Assembly (NCBI RefSeq): GCF_900143285.1
Contig: NZ_FRDN01000004.1
Span: 251,878-315,877, forward strand
Length of the DNA: 64,000 bases
From: Desulfitobacterium chlororespirans DSM 11544
GTDB taxonomy: Bacteria; Bacillota; Desulfitobacteriia; Desulfitobacteriales; Desulfitobacteriaceae
Direction: 5' to 3'
A program made the position numbers and the translations under genes. Shown piece after piece: positions 1 to 8,477 of this stretch. The notes beneath the pieces are model-generated. The model had not been told where the DNA came from. It was given only the letters and a program-made list of their open reading frames with translations, and did not search any database. Every line of letters starts with the position of its first letter. The first letter of the stretch is position 1.

Positions 1-1
1 C

Positions 2-679
2 TCCCTGCTGCATCTGGGCCGACCCCTGGCTTTCTTAAATTCCCTCTCTCATCTGGGCACCTCCTGGTTAAGCAATGAAGCCCTTTTATGCGGCTTCTTC
101 GCCGGCATCGCTGTTCTCTATGCCCTGGTGCAGCACTTTAAGCCTGACAACGCCGGCCTGGATCTGCTCCTGCGCTGGGGAGGCAGTCTGGTCGGTCTGG
201 TTGCCGTCTTCTCCATGGGGAAACTCTATTCCACCACCACGGTGACCGTCTGGCAAGGGGCCAATACCTTCATCGATTTCTATACCACGACCCTTGCCAT
301 CGGCGCTCTGCTCTTTATCGTCACCAGCCTCAAGGAACTGCACAATGTGGATAAAAAGATCTACGGAGCCATTGTCTTAGCTGCGGTGATCTTCCAGGCC
401 GCTTCTGCCGTTCCCCACGCTTTAAGCTTAGGCAAGGCGGGTATGGCTGCCCAAGCCAGTGCCGCGATTTTAAGCGGCATGACCATGGTCATCGCTCTCA
501 AATGGCTGCTTATTCTGGGGGGAGCAATTCTTCTCTTCTGGCCCTCCAAGCAAGGATCCGGCAGCGGCTTTAAAGCCGGCCATGTTTATCTGGCCTGTGC
601 TCTCTTGGTCTTTGGCGAACTGATTGGGCGGTATGTCTTTTATGCAGCGCTTGTGACCACAACCATCGGCATTACCTGA
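2..679 (+). CDS. DmsC-like DMSO reductase membrane anchor, 5' end missing
   Basis: The reading frame is open from the left edge, so only the C-terminal 225 residues are visible. They contain the anchor-family signature HLGRP followed by GTSWLS, and about six hydrophobic stretches, which fits the multi-helix DmsC type of quinol-oxidising anchor that ties a molybdopterin oxidoreductase and its FeS subunit to the membrane. An ATG at 128 would give a shorter product but would cut off the signature, so I treat the gene as continuing outside the window. It should be the last gene of its operon, because a GC-rich hairpin follows directly. The catalytic and FeS subunits are not visible here, and the oxidised substrate of the complex cannot be told. 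Confidence 0.8.
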   Translation, partial: SLLHLGRPLAFLNSLSHLGTSWLSNEALLCGFFAGIAVLYALVQHFKPDNAGLDLLLRWGGSLVGLVAVFSMGKLYSTTTVTVWQGANTFIDFYTTTLAIGALLFIVTSLKELHNVDKKIYGAIVLAAVIFQAASAVPHALSLGKAGMAAQASAAILSGMTMVIALKWLLILGGAILLFWPSKQGSGSGFKAGHVYLACALLVFGELIGRYVFYAALVTTTIGIT

Positions 680-700
680 CTATTATGTCAAAGCCTTTTG

Positions 701-728
701 GGGGGAAGGGGCGGTCGCCCCTTCCCCC
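701..728 (+). terminator. GC-rich hairpin after the DmsC-like gene
   Basis: A perfect inverted repeat of about 12-13 bp (GGGGGAAGGGGCG and its complement) with a very short loop starts 21 bases after the stop codon. A poly-T tract is lacking, so it may act as a weak terminator or a 3' protective structure. Confidence 0.5.
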
Positions 729-846
729 TTAGCGTCTCCAGACCTCTATTTTTCTCATCTCACCCAGCAGCCCAAACTTCAAACTTTCCTATTGATGCAA
801 CTGTTGGTTATTCTTGTCCTAGGCTGACGACTCTCACAGTGAGACA

Positions 847-908
847 AAAACTCTCCTTGACTTGCCCTGAATTGCATTGTTTCAGGTGCCTGCTCAAAGG
901 AGAGTTTT
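847..908 (-). terminator. Terminator of the metal ATPase operon
   Basis: The arms AAAACTCTCC...TTGA and TCAAAGGAGAGTTTT pair, with a second inner stem. Read on the minus strand the structure ends in TTTTT, and it lies just downstream of the ATPase stop codon. Confidence 0.6.
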
Positions 909-935
909 ATTGTTCGTACTTATTAAAAATAAGCA

Positions 936-3026
936 TTACACTTCCTGCAAATAGTTCCGCATACTGCTCACCCCGGTGGCTACCGTGGAGAGATTGTGCA
1001 GCAGCGCCGAGCTGCCGGGAGAGATAATTCCCAGCACACCAAGTGTCAACAGACCGGAATTAAAGCCCACCGTAAAGCGAAAGTTATTTTCGATCCTTCT
1101 GATCAGCAACGAGCTTAACCGGCGCAGGGCAACAATGGATTCTAAATTGCCCTGGGTTAAAACCACATCGGCAATATCCCGGGCAATATCCGCGCCGTTT
1201 TTCATGGCAATCCCTACATTTGCTGAGGAAAGGGCCGGTGAATCATTGATTCCGTCTCCCAGCATCATGACTCTTCTGCCTTGCCGCCGCAGCGAATTAA
1301 TATAGTCGGCTTTTTCCGCCGGCAGCACCTGGGAACGATAGTCATCGGCATCAATCGTCCGGGCGATGGCCTGAGCCGCTTTCTCACTATCTCCGGTGAG
1401 AAGGGCGATATGATGGATGCCCAGAGCCCTCAGCTCGCCAACCATCCCGGCTGCTTCAGGCCGGATCGGATCTTCGATGCAGAGCATTCCCGCCAGTTTG
1501 CCCCCTACGGCCAGGAACAGCAAAGAGTACTCTTCCGCCTTCTTATCGATAATCTCTTGCTCGGCGGCGGTTACCTCTACCTTTTCATCCTCAAAAACGA
1601 AATGCCCGCTGCCGATGACGACACGCTTGTCCTCCACATACGAGGCAATCCCATGGGCCACAATGTACTCCACATTGGCATGCATTTCCCTGTGCTTTAG
1701 GTTCTTTTCATTGGCTTTGGCCACCACAGCAGCCGCTACCGAATGGGGGAAGTGCTCCTCCAGACAGGCCGCCAAACGGAGAACCCGGTCACGCCGATAC
1801 CCGCCAAAACCGATCACGTCAACCACATAAGGCTTGGCTTCGGTCAGGGTTCCGGTTTTATCGAAGACGATGGTATCGACCAAAGCTGCTTCTTCAAGGA
1901 ATTTTCCGCCTTTGATGACGAAACCGTGCTGAGTTCCTTCCCGCATCGCTGTTAAAATAGCGATGGGCGTCGTCATCTTCAGGGCACAGGAGTAATCCAC
2001 CATGAGAGCCGCCGAAGCCAGGGCCACACTTCTGGTCGCCAGATAAACGCCTCCGGCGATCAGAAAACTGTAGGGCACGATAGCATCAGCCATGTTTTCG
2101 ATTTTTGACTGTACCGCCGCTTTCAGTCCCTCGGATTCGTCAATAAGCTTTATGATCTGATTCAGTTTTGTTTCACTCTCTAAGGCGGTTACCCCGATCA
2201 GCAGCTCCCCTTCTTCAATGACCGTGCCCGCATAAACCGTATCCCCTGGGATACGTCTCTGTACGAGAGACTCCCCGGTCATGGTGGATTGATTGACCAT
2301 AGCCTCCCCTTGAACGACCACACCGTCCACGGGGATATAGCTGCCCATTCTGGCCACCACCTGCTCGCCGATGGCAATATCCTTCAGGCTGACCAGACTT
2401 TCCTGCCCATTGCGTCTGACCCAGGCGGAATTCACTCGCAAGGCCAGGCCTTTGGCCAGATCATCCCGGGATTTCTTGTGGGTCCATTCCTCCAGCAGAT
2501 TGCCCACGGAAAGAAAAAACATGACACTGCCTGAAGTGTCATAATCTTTCTTTAAAATGGAGACGCTGATTGCCGCGGCATCCAACACGTCCACATTGAG
2601 CTTCTCTCTGCTCCAAAGCTGCTTAACCGCCTTCGAGACATAGGGTAGGGCTCCTTTCACCATCCAGAAAGCCTTCAATCCCGACGGCATATAGAGCTTT
2701 GTCAGGACCCTTTTGCCAATCATATACACCAGCTGGTTAAGGTATTGATCCGCATAATCATTGTAAGGAACTTCTCCCATCGGCAGCTCATAATCCTTCA
2801 ACTCCGCCCTCTTCAGTGCGGCTACGGCCTCGATGACCCCTTCGCGGCACCCTTCTTCGTAATTCACGGCAAGGCTGCTGGAGAGCCGGTAGGGCTGGAC
2901 CTTATGTATAAAACTGTGCTTCGCAAGACTATGGCATAACGCTGCCGTTTCCTGTTGGGAAAAACCGCCTCCGGGAAATTTAAAGCGAATTCTTCCGGGA
3001 ATATCATGGCTTATTGTATAGTTCAT
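936..3026 (-). CDS. P1B-type metal-transporting ATPase
   Basis: About 696 residues with P-type ATPase landmarks: TGES near residues 250-253, the phosphorylated Asp in DKTGTLT near 389 and the hinge GDGINDSPA in the last quarter. The membrane metal site, usually CPC, reads SCALK near 346-350, and the N-terminal 70 residues resemble a heavy-metal-associated domain without its CxxC. Such noncanonical sites occur in CtpC-like ATPases, so Mn2+ or Fe2+ export is more likely than Cu+ export; this is inference. I chose the ATG preceded by AGGTG rather than the GTG three codons upstream. It is downstream of a DUF6110 gene and of a near-perfect Fur box, so iron- or manganese-responsive expression is likely. 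The product acts in the cytoplasmic membrane. Confidence 0.85.
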   Translation of the reverse strand: MNYTISHDIPGRIRFKFPGGGFSQQETAALCHSLAKHSFIHKVQPYRLSSSLAVNYEEGCREGVIEAVAALKRAELKDYELPMGEVPYNDYADQYLNQLVYMIGKRVLTKLYMPSGLKAFWMVKGALPYVSKAVKQLWSREKLNVDVLDAAAISVSILKKDYDTSGSVMFFLSVGNLLEEWTHKKSRDDLAKGLALRVNSAWVRRNGQESLVSLKDIAIGEQVVARMGSYIPVDGVVVQGEAMVNQSTMTGESLVQRRIPGDTVYAGTVIEEGELLIGVTALESETKLNQIIKLIDESEGLKAAVQSKIENMADAIVPYSFLIAGGVYLATRSVALASAALMVDYSCALKMTTPIAILTAMREGTQHGFVIKGGKFLEEAALVDTIVFDKTGTLTEAKPYVVDVIGFGGYRRDRVLRLAACLEEHFPHSVAAAVVAKANEKNLKHREMHANVEYIVAHGIASYVEDKRVVIGSGHFVFEDEKVEVTAAEQEIIDKKAEEYSLLFLAVGGKLAGMLCIEDPIRPEAAGMVGELRALGIHHIALLTGDSEKAAQAIARTIDADDYRSQVLPAEKADYINSLRRQGRRVMMLGDGINDSPALSSANVGIAMKNGADIARDIADVVLTQGNLESIVALRRLSSLLIRRIENNFRFTVGFNSGLLTLGVLGIISPGSSALLHNLSTVATGVSSMRNYLQEV

Positions 3027-3050
3027 ATCCGGCACCTGGTGATCCCTTGT

Positions 3051-3269
3051 CTATTCATGCTCGGAGACAAGCTTTGCCTCGGCCATGATGTCGTCCACAT
3101 TGGCCTTCGCTTCTTCAATCATTTTGTCGCATTCAGCCTTGGCCTTTAAGCCGGTTGCCAGGGTCTTAACATAAGCTTTCTTGGCTGTCTTGCTTGTCGC
3201 CAGCTTCAGGCCAAAGGTTCCCGCCATTAGCCCCAATCCGAACAAAGTCATTTTTTCTTTCCCTAACAT
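3051..3269 (-). CDS. DUF6110-like small protein
   Basis: A 72-residue protein: a short hydrophobic N-terminal segment (FGLGLMAG) then a Lys/Ala/Glu-rich helix containing SKTAKKAY and ending in acidic residues. The pattern matches, from memory, small DUF6110 proteins that accompany P-type ATPases in Clostridia. The start is the ATG preceded by GGGAGG at good spacing; an upstream in-frame ATG lies inside the Fur box region and has no ribosome site. It lies 24 bases ahead of the ATPase gene and should be co-transcribed with it. Its function is unknown; a membrane-associated accessory to the pump is a guess from context. Confidence 0.7.
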   Translation of the reverse strand: MLGKEKMTLFGLGLMAGTFGLKLATSKTAKKAYVKTLATGLKAKAECDKMIEEAKANVDDIMAEAKLVSEHE

Positions 3270-3305
3270 AATAAATTCCTCCCTTTTCATTATTAAAAAT
3301 TTATA

Positions 3306-3324
3306 TATAATGATAATCATTATC
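3306..3324 (-). promoter_or_regulatory. Fur box upstream of the metal ATPase operon
   Basis: The 19-base site matches the classical Fur consensus GATAATGATAATCATTATC at 18 of 19 positions. It lies about 37 bases upstream of the DUF6110 start codon, in position to cover the promoter. Fur, PerR or a Mn-responsive relative could bind it. Confidence 0.8.
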
Positions 3325-3371
3325 ATTATTTTAATAGAGTATACTACTCTCTTTTTTCTCTGTCAAGAGCA

Positions 3372-3534
3372 TAGTGCCCTGTCAACCCTAAATCTCACCT
3401 ATCCTGGCGGCCAATTTACAGCAATACTGCGTTGTCGTCAATCTCCATACGCTCGGTATGCCTCAATCCTCCGCCTTGTCTTGCTATAAATTGGCTCGCC
3501 ATTATAGTGTAATTTTAAGGTTGACAGGGCACTA
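3372..3534. mobile_element. Foldback / MITE-like element with inverted ends
   Basis: The ends TAGTGCCCTGTCAACC and its exact complement bound a 163-base element. A second, inner pair (GCCAATTTA.AGCAA and its complement) lets nearly the whole element fold. The bases GCA occur on both flanks and could be a 3-bp target duplication. There is no coding capacity. It separates the Fur-regulated operon from the methyltransferase gene. Confidence 0.6.
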
Positions 3535-3845
3535 GCAAGGGTCGCGCCTGGAAAAGATCCGGACTAAGTAATAGAACGAATTCAAAATAATCTCTGGCCA
3601 TCATGAATAGTGCCATGATATAGTGAGTTAAAGAAAGAGGGAGTGTATTGATGTCGGTAATTCTGTAAGAGTTTAAGTTAAGGGCATGAAACGAGCAGAT
3701 TGTTCTGCTTTTATTAGTGCTGTCAAAAACTGCCTTACAGATTGAATGAGCATCCATTATTATAATGGTGTAATTTGTAGCGCAGTGTCACACTGTGCTT
3801 TTTTTGTTTTCTTTCTATAAGGCGAAAATTAGAAAGGAGCATACC
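3535..3845. other. Intergenic region without a supported gene
   Basis: Short open frames occur here but none has a ribosome site or recognisable protein pattern. The stretch should hold the promoter of the methyltransferase gene; I see no clear operator. Confidence 0.5.
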
Positions 3846-4571
3846 ATGTATACATTTACAAACCAGTTTATTTCTAATGACAAAAATGTTGAGTTCCTGA
3901 AAGCCGCTATGATGGGGCCAAATGCCATGCGCTTAGCGGAGGAATTGTCATCGCATCTGAACATTGATGAGACTATGCGCATACTTGACCTTGGCTGCGG
4001 GTGTGGTCTTTCCACCCTTTTGTTAACGAAAAAATATGGCGCGTCCGTTTTTGCCGCCGACCTTTGGATTTCGCCAACTGAAAACTATGAGCGTTTTCAA
4101 TCTATGGGGATTGCTGATAAGGCCGTGCCGATTTCCGTAGACGCGACCAAAGGGCTGCCTTTCGCCAAGGGCTATTTTGACTTGTTGTTCACCGTGGATC
4201 CTTATCATTATTTCGGCGATACGGCGGAAATGCTCCCGTCCCTTATTTCTTTTGTAAAAAAGGGCGGCTATATCGCCGTGGCTATTCCCGGATTAAATTA
4301 CGAATTTGAGGATAATGTTCCCCATGAAATGCAGCCGTTTTGGAATAGCGAGATGGCAAGAACCTTGCACTCTCTTGATTGGTGGAAAGATTTGTGGAAG
4401 AAAGCAGAGGGCATTGAAATGGTGGACAGCCGCGAAATGGCCTGCTGCAGAGAGGCGTGGCAAGAATGGCTGACCGGTTATCATCCCATTGTTGCTGAAG
4501 ACATCAAAATGATGGCGGCTGAAGGCGGAAAGTATTTTAATCTTATTCAGTTGATTGCTAAAGTACTCTAA
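3846..4571 (+). CDS. SAM-dependent class I methyltransferase
   Basis: A 241-residue protein with motif I of class I methyltransferases (LDLGCGCG, around residue 43), an acidic residue after the second strand (AADLW) and a post-I region FAKGYFDLLFTVDP. The C-terminal half is rich in Trp and Met and has the pair MACC. The substrate cannot be read from the sequence; similar stand-alone enzymes methylate small molecules. The start is the ATG after AAAGGAG with 7-base spacing; an in-frame upstream ATG lacks such a site. It is a single-gene unit, converging on the ABC transporter genes with a shared terminator between them. Confidence 0.75.
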   Translation: MYTFTNQFISNDKNVEFLKAAMMGPNAMRLAEELSSHLNIDETMRILDLGCGCGLSTLLLTKKYGASVFAADLWISPTENYERFQSMGIADKAVPISVDATKGLPFAKGYFDLLFTVDPYHYFGDTAEMLPSLISFVKKGGYIAVAIPGLNYEFEDNVPHEMQPFWNSEMARTLHSLDWWKDLWKKAEGIEMVDSREMACCREAWQEWLTGYHPIVAEDIKMMAAEGGKYFNLIQLIAKVL

Positions 4572-4604
4572 TACCTTTGTTCCATTGAAGTAAGAAGTCG
4601 TGTG

Positions 4605-4647
4605 CCAAAGACGGACTATCAGCTTTACGCCGATAGTCCGTCTTTGG
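4605..4647. terminator. Bidirectional terminator hairpin
   Basis: A perfect 16-bp stem (CCAAAGACGGACTATC and its complement) with an 11-base loop lies between two converging genes. Confidence 0.75.
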
Positions 4648-4725
4648 TTGTCACAGTCCCCTTGCCGACTGCCCCATCTTAATGTTTCCTTTATTGGGTG
4701 ACAGCTAAGCATTGCCCCCTTTACC

Positions 4726-6471
4726 TCACCGCACCGACCAGCCCAAGCTTTCCTGCTGGATGTTAAACAGCTTTTTATACAAGCCGTTTTTCTCAAGGAG
4801 GCTCTCATGAGTTCCCTCTTCAGCCACTCTCCCCTGGTCCAGAACAATAATCTTGTCGGCATTGCGGATGGTGCGCAGACGGTGAGCGATGACAATCACC
4901 GTTTTGCCCCGGATCAAACGGGAAATGGCCTGCTGAATGGCGGCCTCGCTTTCCGGGTCCAGAGAAGCGGTGGCTTCGTCCAGCATGACGATAGGGGCAT
5001 CCTTCAGCAAAGCCCTGGCGATGGAGAGGCGCTGGCGTTCGCCGCCGGATAAAGTGGAACCGTTCTCTCCCAGTAGGGTATCATACCCGTCGGGCATCCG
5101 GCTGATAAACTCGTCGCAGCGGGCGGCTTGAGCGGCGGCCAGAACCTCCTGCCGGGAAGCCTCCATGTTGCCGATGCGGATGTTGTTGTAGACGGTATCG
5201 TTGAACAGGACCACATCCTGAAAGACAAAGCTCATATAGCTCATCAGATGCTCCGGGTCCAAGGTCCTGACATCCACTCCCCCCACGGTGATCCGGCCCC
5301 CGCTCACATCCCAGAAGCGGGCGATCAGCTTGGACACCGTGCTTTTGCCGCTGCCGGAAGGCCCTACCAGGGCCGTTATCCCTCCGGCGGGAATGGTTGC
5401 GGTCATCCCGTGGATGGCCCCTTCCCCCTCCCGGTTATATTGGAAATCCACCTTTTCAAAATTAATGGTAAAGTCCTTGATCTCCAGCTCCTTGTTCCCC
5501 TCCATGGGCTGGATGCTCATCAGCTTCTGCATGCGCTTTACGGCAATGCGATGATACAAAAACTCCGGCAAAAGAGCCAGTTCGGTTAAGATGGGAGCAT
5601 AGATGCGCACCACAACCAGCATATACAGCAGCATGGGCACAAATTCAAGCTGACCCCCGGTGAGCAGGGTTGTTCCCACCAGGACGGTAAGGCCGATACC
5701 CGCCTGCAGAACCACCTGAGCGCCGGTCACGAACACCCCGGTACCGAACTCCATGGCTATGGCCAGTTTTTTCATCGTCCGCAGGGCCTTTTCCAAGGCG
5801 CTGAACTTCTCTCCGTCCAGATTGCAGGCGCGAATGACCTTGATTCCTTCAATATATTCCTGCACCTGCCCGGCTGCCGCCATCTTGGCATCCAGGTGCT
5901 TTTTGTGGAGCTTGCCATAGAATTTGCGGCTGATAAAAATAATAGCGAAGGCCAGGGGCATCGTGATAAAGATGGCCAAAGCCATCCGCCAATCATAGAA
6001 GGCCATCATCACACAAATCACCGTGACCGAGATGGCATTAGCTGCAATCTGGGGCACCACATGGCTGAGAACATGTTCACTGGTGGCCACATCATCCATC
6101 AGATGGGTGGTGACTTCGGAAATGTCTTTATCATTGAAAAAGCTCATGGGCAGCTTGCGGATCTGCTCCGCCAGAGTAACCCGGGCGTTCTCGCTTTCCA
6201 GATAGGACACGATATAGGTCTTTTTATAATCGTTTCTCAGACTGAGGAAGATGAGCAAGGCCGCCAGAATCCCGGCCCCAAAAAGCATCCACATTTTCGG
6301 CCAGGCTACCTCTCCCCCGGACAGAGGTTTGATCAGTTCTATAATCATCTGGATCATGACGATAAAAGAAAGCATCATGGCAAAATTGCTCAGGGTGCAG
6401 GCGGCAATCGCCTTTTTCAGATCCTTGTAGCCTTTATCGGTCAGCATAAAGGCGGCTTGTAATTTAGGCAT
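4726..6471 (-). CDS. ABC half-transporter, second subunit (YbtQ/IrtB-like)
   Basis: A 581-residue fused membrane and ATPase protein: six predicted membrane helices in the first 320 residues, then a nucleotide-binding domain with Walker A GPSGSGKST, signature LSGGERQR, Walker B IVMLDEATAS and H-loop IAHRL. It overlaps the preceding half-transporter by 8 bases with GGAGG inside that gene's end, so the two are translationally coupled and presumably form a heterodimer. The catalytic Glu after Walker B is present in both halves. Function could be export of a toxic compound or, as in Ybt/Irt systems, import of a ferric siderophore; partner motifs and operators make the second option worth testing. 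Confidence 0.85.
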   Translation of the reverse strand: MPKLQAAFMLTDKGYKDLKKAIAACTLSNFAMMLSFIVMIQMIIELIKPLSGGEVAWPKMWMLFGAGILAALLIFLSLRNDYKKTYIVSYLESENARVTLAEQIRKLPMSFFNDKDISEVTTHLMDDVATSEHVLSHVVPQIAANAISVTVICVMMAFYDWRMALAIFITMPLAFAIIFISRKFYGKLHKKHLDAKMAAAGQVQEYIEGIKVIRACNLDGEKFSALEKALRTMKKLAIAMEFGTGVFVTGAQVVLQAGIGLTVLVGTTLLTGGQLEFVPMLLYMLVVVRIYAPILTELALLPEFLYHRIAVKRMQKLMSIQPMEGNKELEIKDFTINFEKVDFQYNREGEGAIHGMTATIPAGGITALVGPSGSGKSTVSKLIARFWDVSGGRITVGGVDVRTLDPEHLMSYMSFVFQDVVLFNDTVYNNIRIGNMEASRQEVLAAAQAARCDEFISRMPDGYDTLLGENGSTLSGGERQRLSIARALLKDAPIVMLDEATASLDPESEAAIQQAISRLIRGKTVIVIAHRLRTIRNADKIIVLDQGRVAEEGTHESLLEKNGLYKKLFNIQQESLGWSVR

Positions 6472-8278
6472 GAGCGAAAACCTCCTCCTGACTCATGGTC
6501 CAGCTGGCAGTGTCCATATAGGTCTTCCACATCGCGGCGTATTTGCCGCCCCTGGCCAGCAATTCCTCATGGCTTCCTTCCTCGCCGACCCTGCCTTCCT
6601 CCACCACCACGATTTTATCCGCACCCTGGACGGTGGACAGGCGGTGGGCAATCATGACCACGGTTTTATCCCTCATCAGCCTTTCGAAAGCCTTTTGAAT
6701 CAGGTGCTCATTTTCCGGATCGGCAAAAGCCGTAGCTTCGTCCAGCACCACTATAGGAGCATCTTTCACGATAGCCCGGGCAATGGCAATCCGCTGCTTT
6801 TCGCCCCCTGACAAATGCACTCCTCTGGTGCCGATCACCGTTTCATACCCTTGGGGCAGCTTCATAATAAAATCGTGGCATTGGGCGGCTTGGGCCGCTT
6901 CCCTGACCTCCTGATCGGAAGCCTGGGGGTTGCCCATCCGGATATTGTCCATGACACTTTGTTTAAAAAGGAACACATCCTGAAAGACAAACGTCACCTT
7001 CTCCATCAGGTAATGGCTGTTCATCTGCCGCACATCCACACCGCCGATGGTGATCTGTCCCCCGCTGACATCAAAAAACCGGGGAATCAAATGGGCGATA
7101 GTGCTTTTGCCGCCGCCGGAAGGGCCCACAATAGCCGTGATCTGCCCCTGCCTCGCCATAAAGCTCACCCCGGAAAGAGCCTCGGTTTTCTTGTCTTTGT
7201 CATAGGAAAACACCACATCCGCAAAGTTCACATCATATTGGGTCACCGTTTGGGGATTAGCCGGCTGAGGGAGCTCCGGTTCCGCCAAGACCCTGTCCAT
7301 GGCCTCCACCCCGCCGATGATCTTCATGGCGTTGCCGTTGACATACATAATCTTCATCAGAATCGTGGCCACCGACTGGACAAAAATTAAATAGAAAATA
7401 AAATTGCTTAAAAAGCCGATATAGTCCGTGGTTCTCATCCCGATGAAAATTCCCACCGGCACCACAAAAAGATAGATATTGTTGACCAAGGCGACAAACG
7501 CCGAAAAAGAGTTTTGCCAGCTTAAGGTGTAAGGAATGACCATGGAGGTATAGGCCTTAATGGTGTCATGAAGACGGCGGAAGGAATAGACCGTCTGCCG
7601 GAAAGCCTTCACCACCGAAATTCCCCGCACATACTCCACCGAAGCGTTGTTCATATCCTCCAGAGAGGCCTGATATTTTTTCATCATGGACTTGGACCCT
7701 TCATTGCCATAGACGGACATCTGGATCAAAAAAGCGACGACAATCCCTACCAGGGCCGCCAGCCCCAGCCGCCAGTCCACCGTCAGCAGAATCACGATCA
7801 TCACCACCGGCGCTACAAAAGCGGCCACCAGATCGGGCAATTGATGGGCAATGAACCCTTCCACCTTTTCAATATTGTCATCGGTGATTTTCCGCAGCTT
7901 GCCGCTGCCGATCATCACATGAAAACCAAGGGGAACCTTGGCCAGATGGGTGGCAAAGTTGACTTTCAGTTCGTACAGGGTGCCGAAGGCCGCCAGATGG
8001 GAGCAGCTCAGGGCCCCGAAATAAAGCAGAATATTTCCCACCACTCCGCCAAAAGCCAGCCAGCCATAGCGAATCATCAGAGCACTGTTCAGGGCCTCCA
8101 GATCCGGCAAAGCGATTAAGACTTCCTTCACAATCCCATAGATAGCGATATAGGGTATAAAGCTGACGATGGACGCCAGGGCCGACAGAACTCCGGCGCA
8201 AATTATCAGCGGTTTTTTGGTACCGGCAAGTTCCAGCAGACGTGCGGTGCCGGTTTTTTGCTTCCCAGCGGATGACAT
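6464..8278 (-). CDS. ABC half-transporter, first subunit (YbtP/IrtA-like)
   Basis: A 604-residue half-transporter with six membrane helices and a C-terminal ATPase: Walker A GPSGGGKST, signature LSGGEKQR, Walker B VVLDEATAFADPENE and H-loop IAHRL. The extended Walker B (ATAFADPENE) is typical, from memory, of yersiniabactin/mycobactin type transporters such as YbtP, Q and IrtA, B, which have exporter folds but import iron-siderophores. No N-terminal siderophore-interaction domain is present. The start ATG follows GGGGAG. The upstream region carries two copies of an AGTTAGC-N4-GCTAACT palindrome, suggesting control by a dedicated or metal-responsive repressor. Confidence 0.85.
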   Translation of the reverse strand: MSSAGKQKTGTARLLELAGTKKPLIICAGVLSALASIVSFIPYIAIYGIVKEVLIALPDLEALNSALMIRYGWLAFGGVVGNILLYFGALSCSHLAAFGTLYELKVNFATHLAKVPLGFHVMIGSGKLRKITDDNIEKVEGFIAHQLPDLVAAFVAPVVMIVILLTVDWRLGLAALVGIVVAFLIQMSVYGNEGSKSMMKKYQASLEDMNNASVEYVRGISVVKAFRQTVYSFRRLHDTIKAYTSMVIPYTLSWQNSFSAFVALVNNIYLFVVPVGIFIGMRTTDYIGFLSNFIFYLIFVQSVATILMKIMYVNGNAMKIIGGVEAMDRVLAEPELPQPANPQTVTQYDVNFADVVFSYDKDKKTEALSGVSFMARQGQITAIVGPSGGGKSTIAHLIPRFFDVSGGQITIGGVDVRQMNSHYLMEKVTFVFQDVFLFKQSVMDNIRMGNPQASDQEVREAAQAAQCHDFIMKLPQGYETVIGTRGVHLSGGEKQRIAIARAIVKDAPIVVLDEATAFADPENEHLIQKAFERLMRDKTVVMIAHRLSTVQGADKIVVVEEGRVGEEGSHEELLARGGKYAAMWKTYMDTASWTMSQEEVFAHA

Positions 8279-8336
8279 AACAGATATCTCCCCTTTCAGT
8301 TAGTGGTTCTTCTTTTCGTCAGTTTTAGTCAGCCTC

Positions 8337-8433
8337 AGTTAGCACAAGCTAACTTTATGTCAAAAAAATAAACCCCTTTAATGAACTTTTCCGACACCCC
8401 CTTTTCCTGTTTTAGTTAGCTTACGCTAACTAA
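8337..8433. promoter_or_regulatory. Two palindromic operators before the ABC exporter/importer pair
   Basis: AGTTAGC-N4-GCTAACT occurs at 8337-8354 and, extended to TTAGTTAGC-N4-GCTAACTAA, at 8412-8433. The half-sites recall DtxR/IdeR boxes (TTAGGTTAGC) but the spacing differs. A related half-site (TTTAGTCAGCC) lies between them. They lie upstream of the transporter start, where a promoter must be. Confidence 0.65.
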
Positions 8434-8446
8434 TTGGCTTTATATT

Positions 8447-8475
8447 CCCCCTTTCCCATAGAGTTGGAAAGGGGG
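8447..8475 (-). terminator. Terminator after tetR-type gene
   Basis: CCCCCTTTCC and its exact complement form a 10-bp stem with a 9-base loop, two bases beyond the regulator's stop codon. Confidence 0.55.
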
Positions 8476-8477
8476 CG

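Noticed and set aside
3515-3757. Minus-strand frame of 80 codons
   Set aside because: It starts in the foldback element's flank and lacks a ribosome site and protein features.
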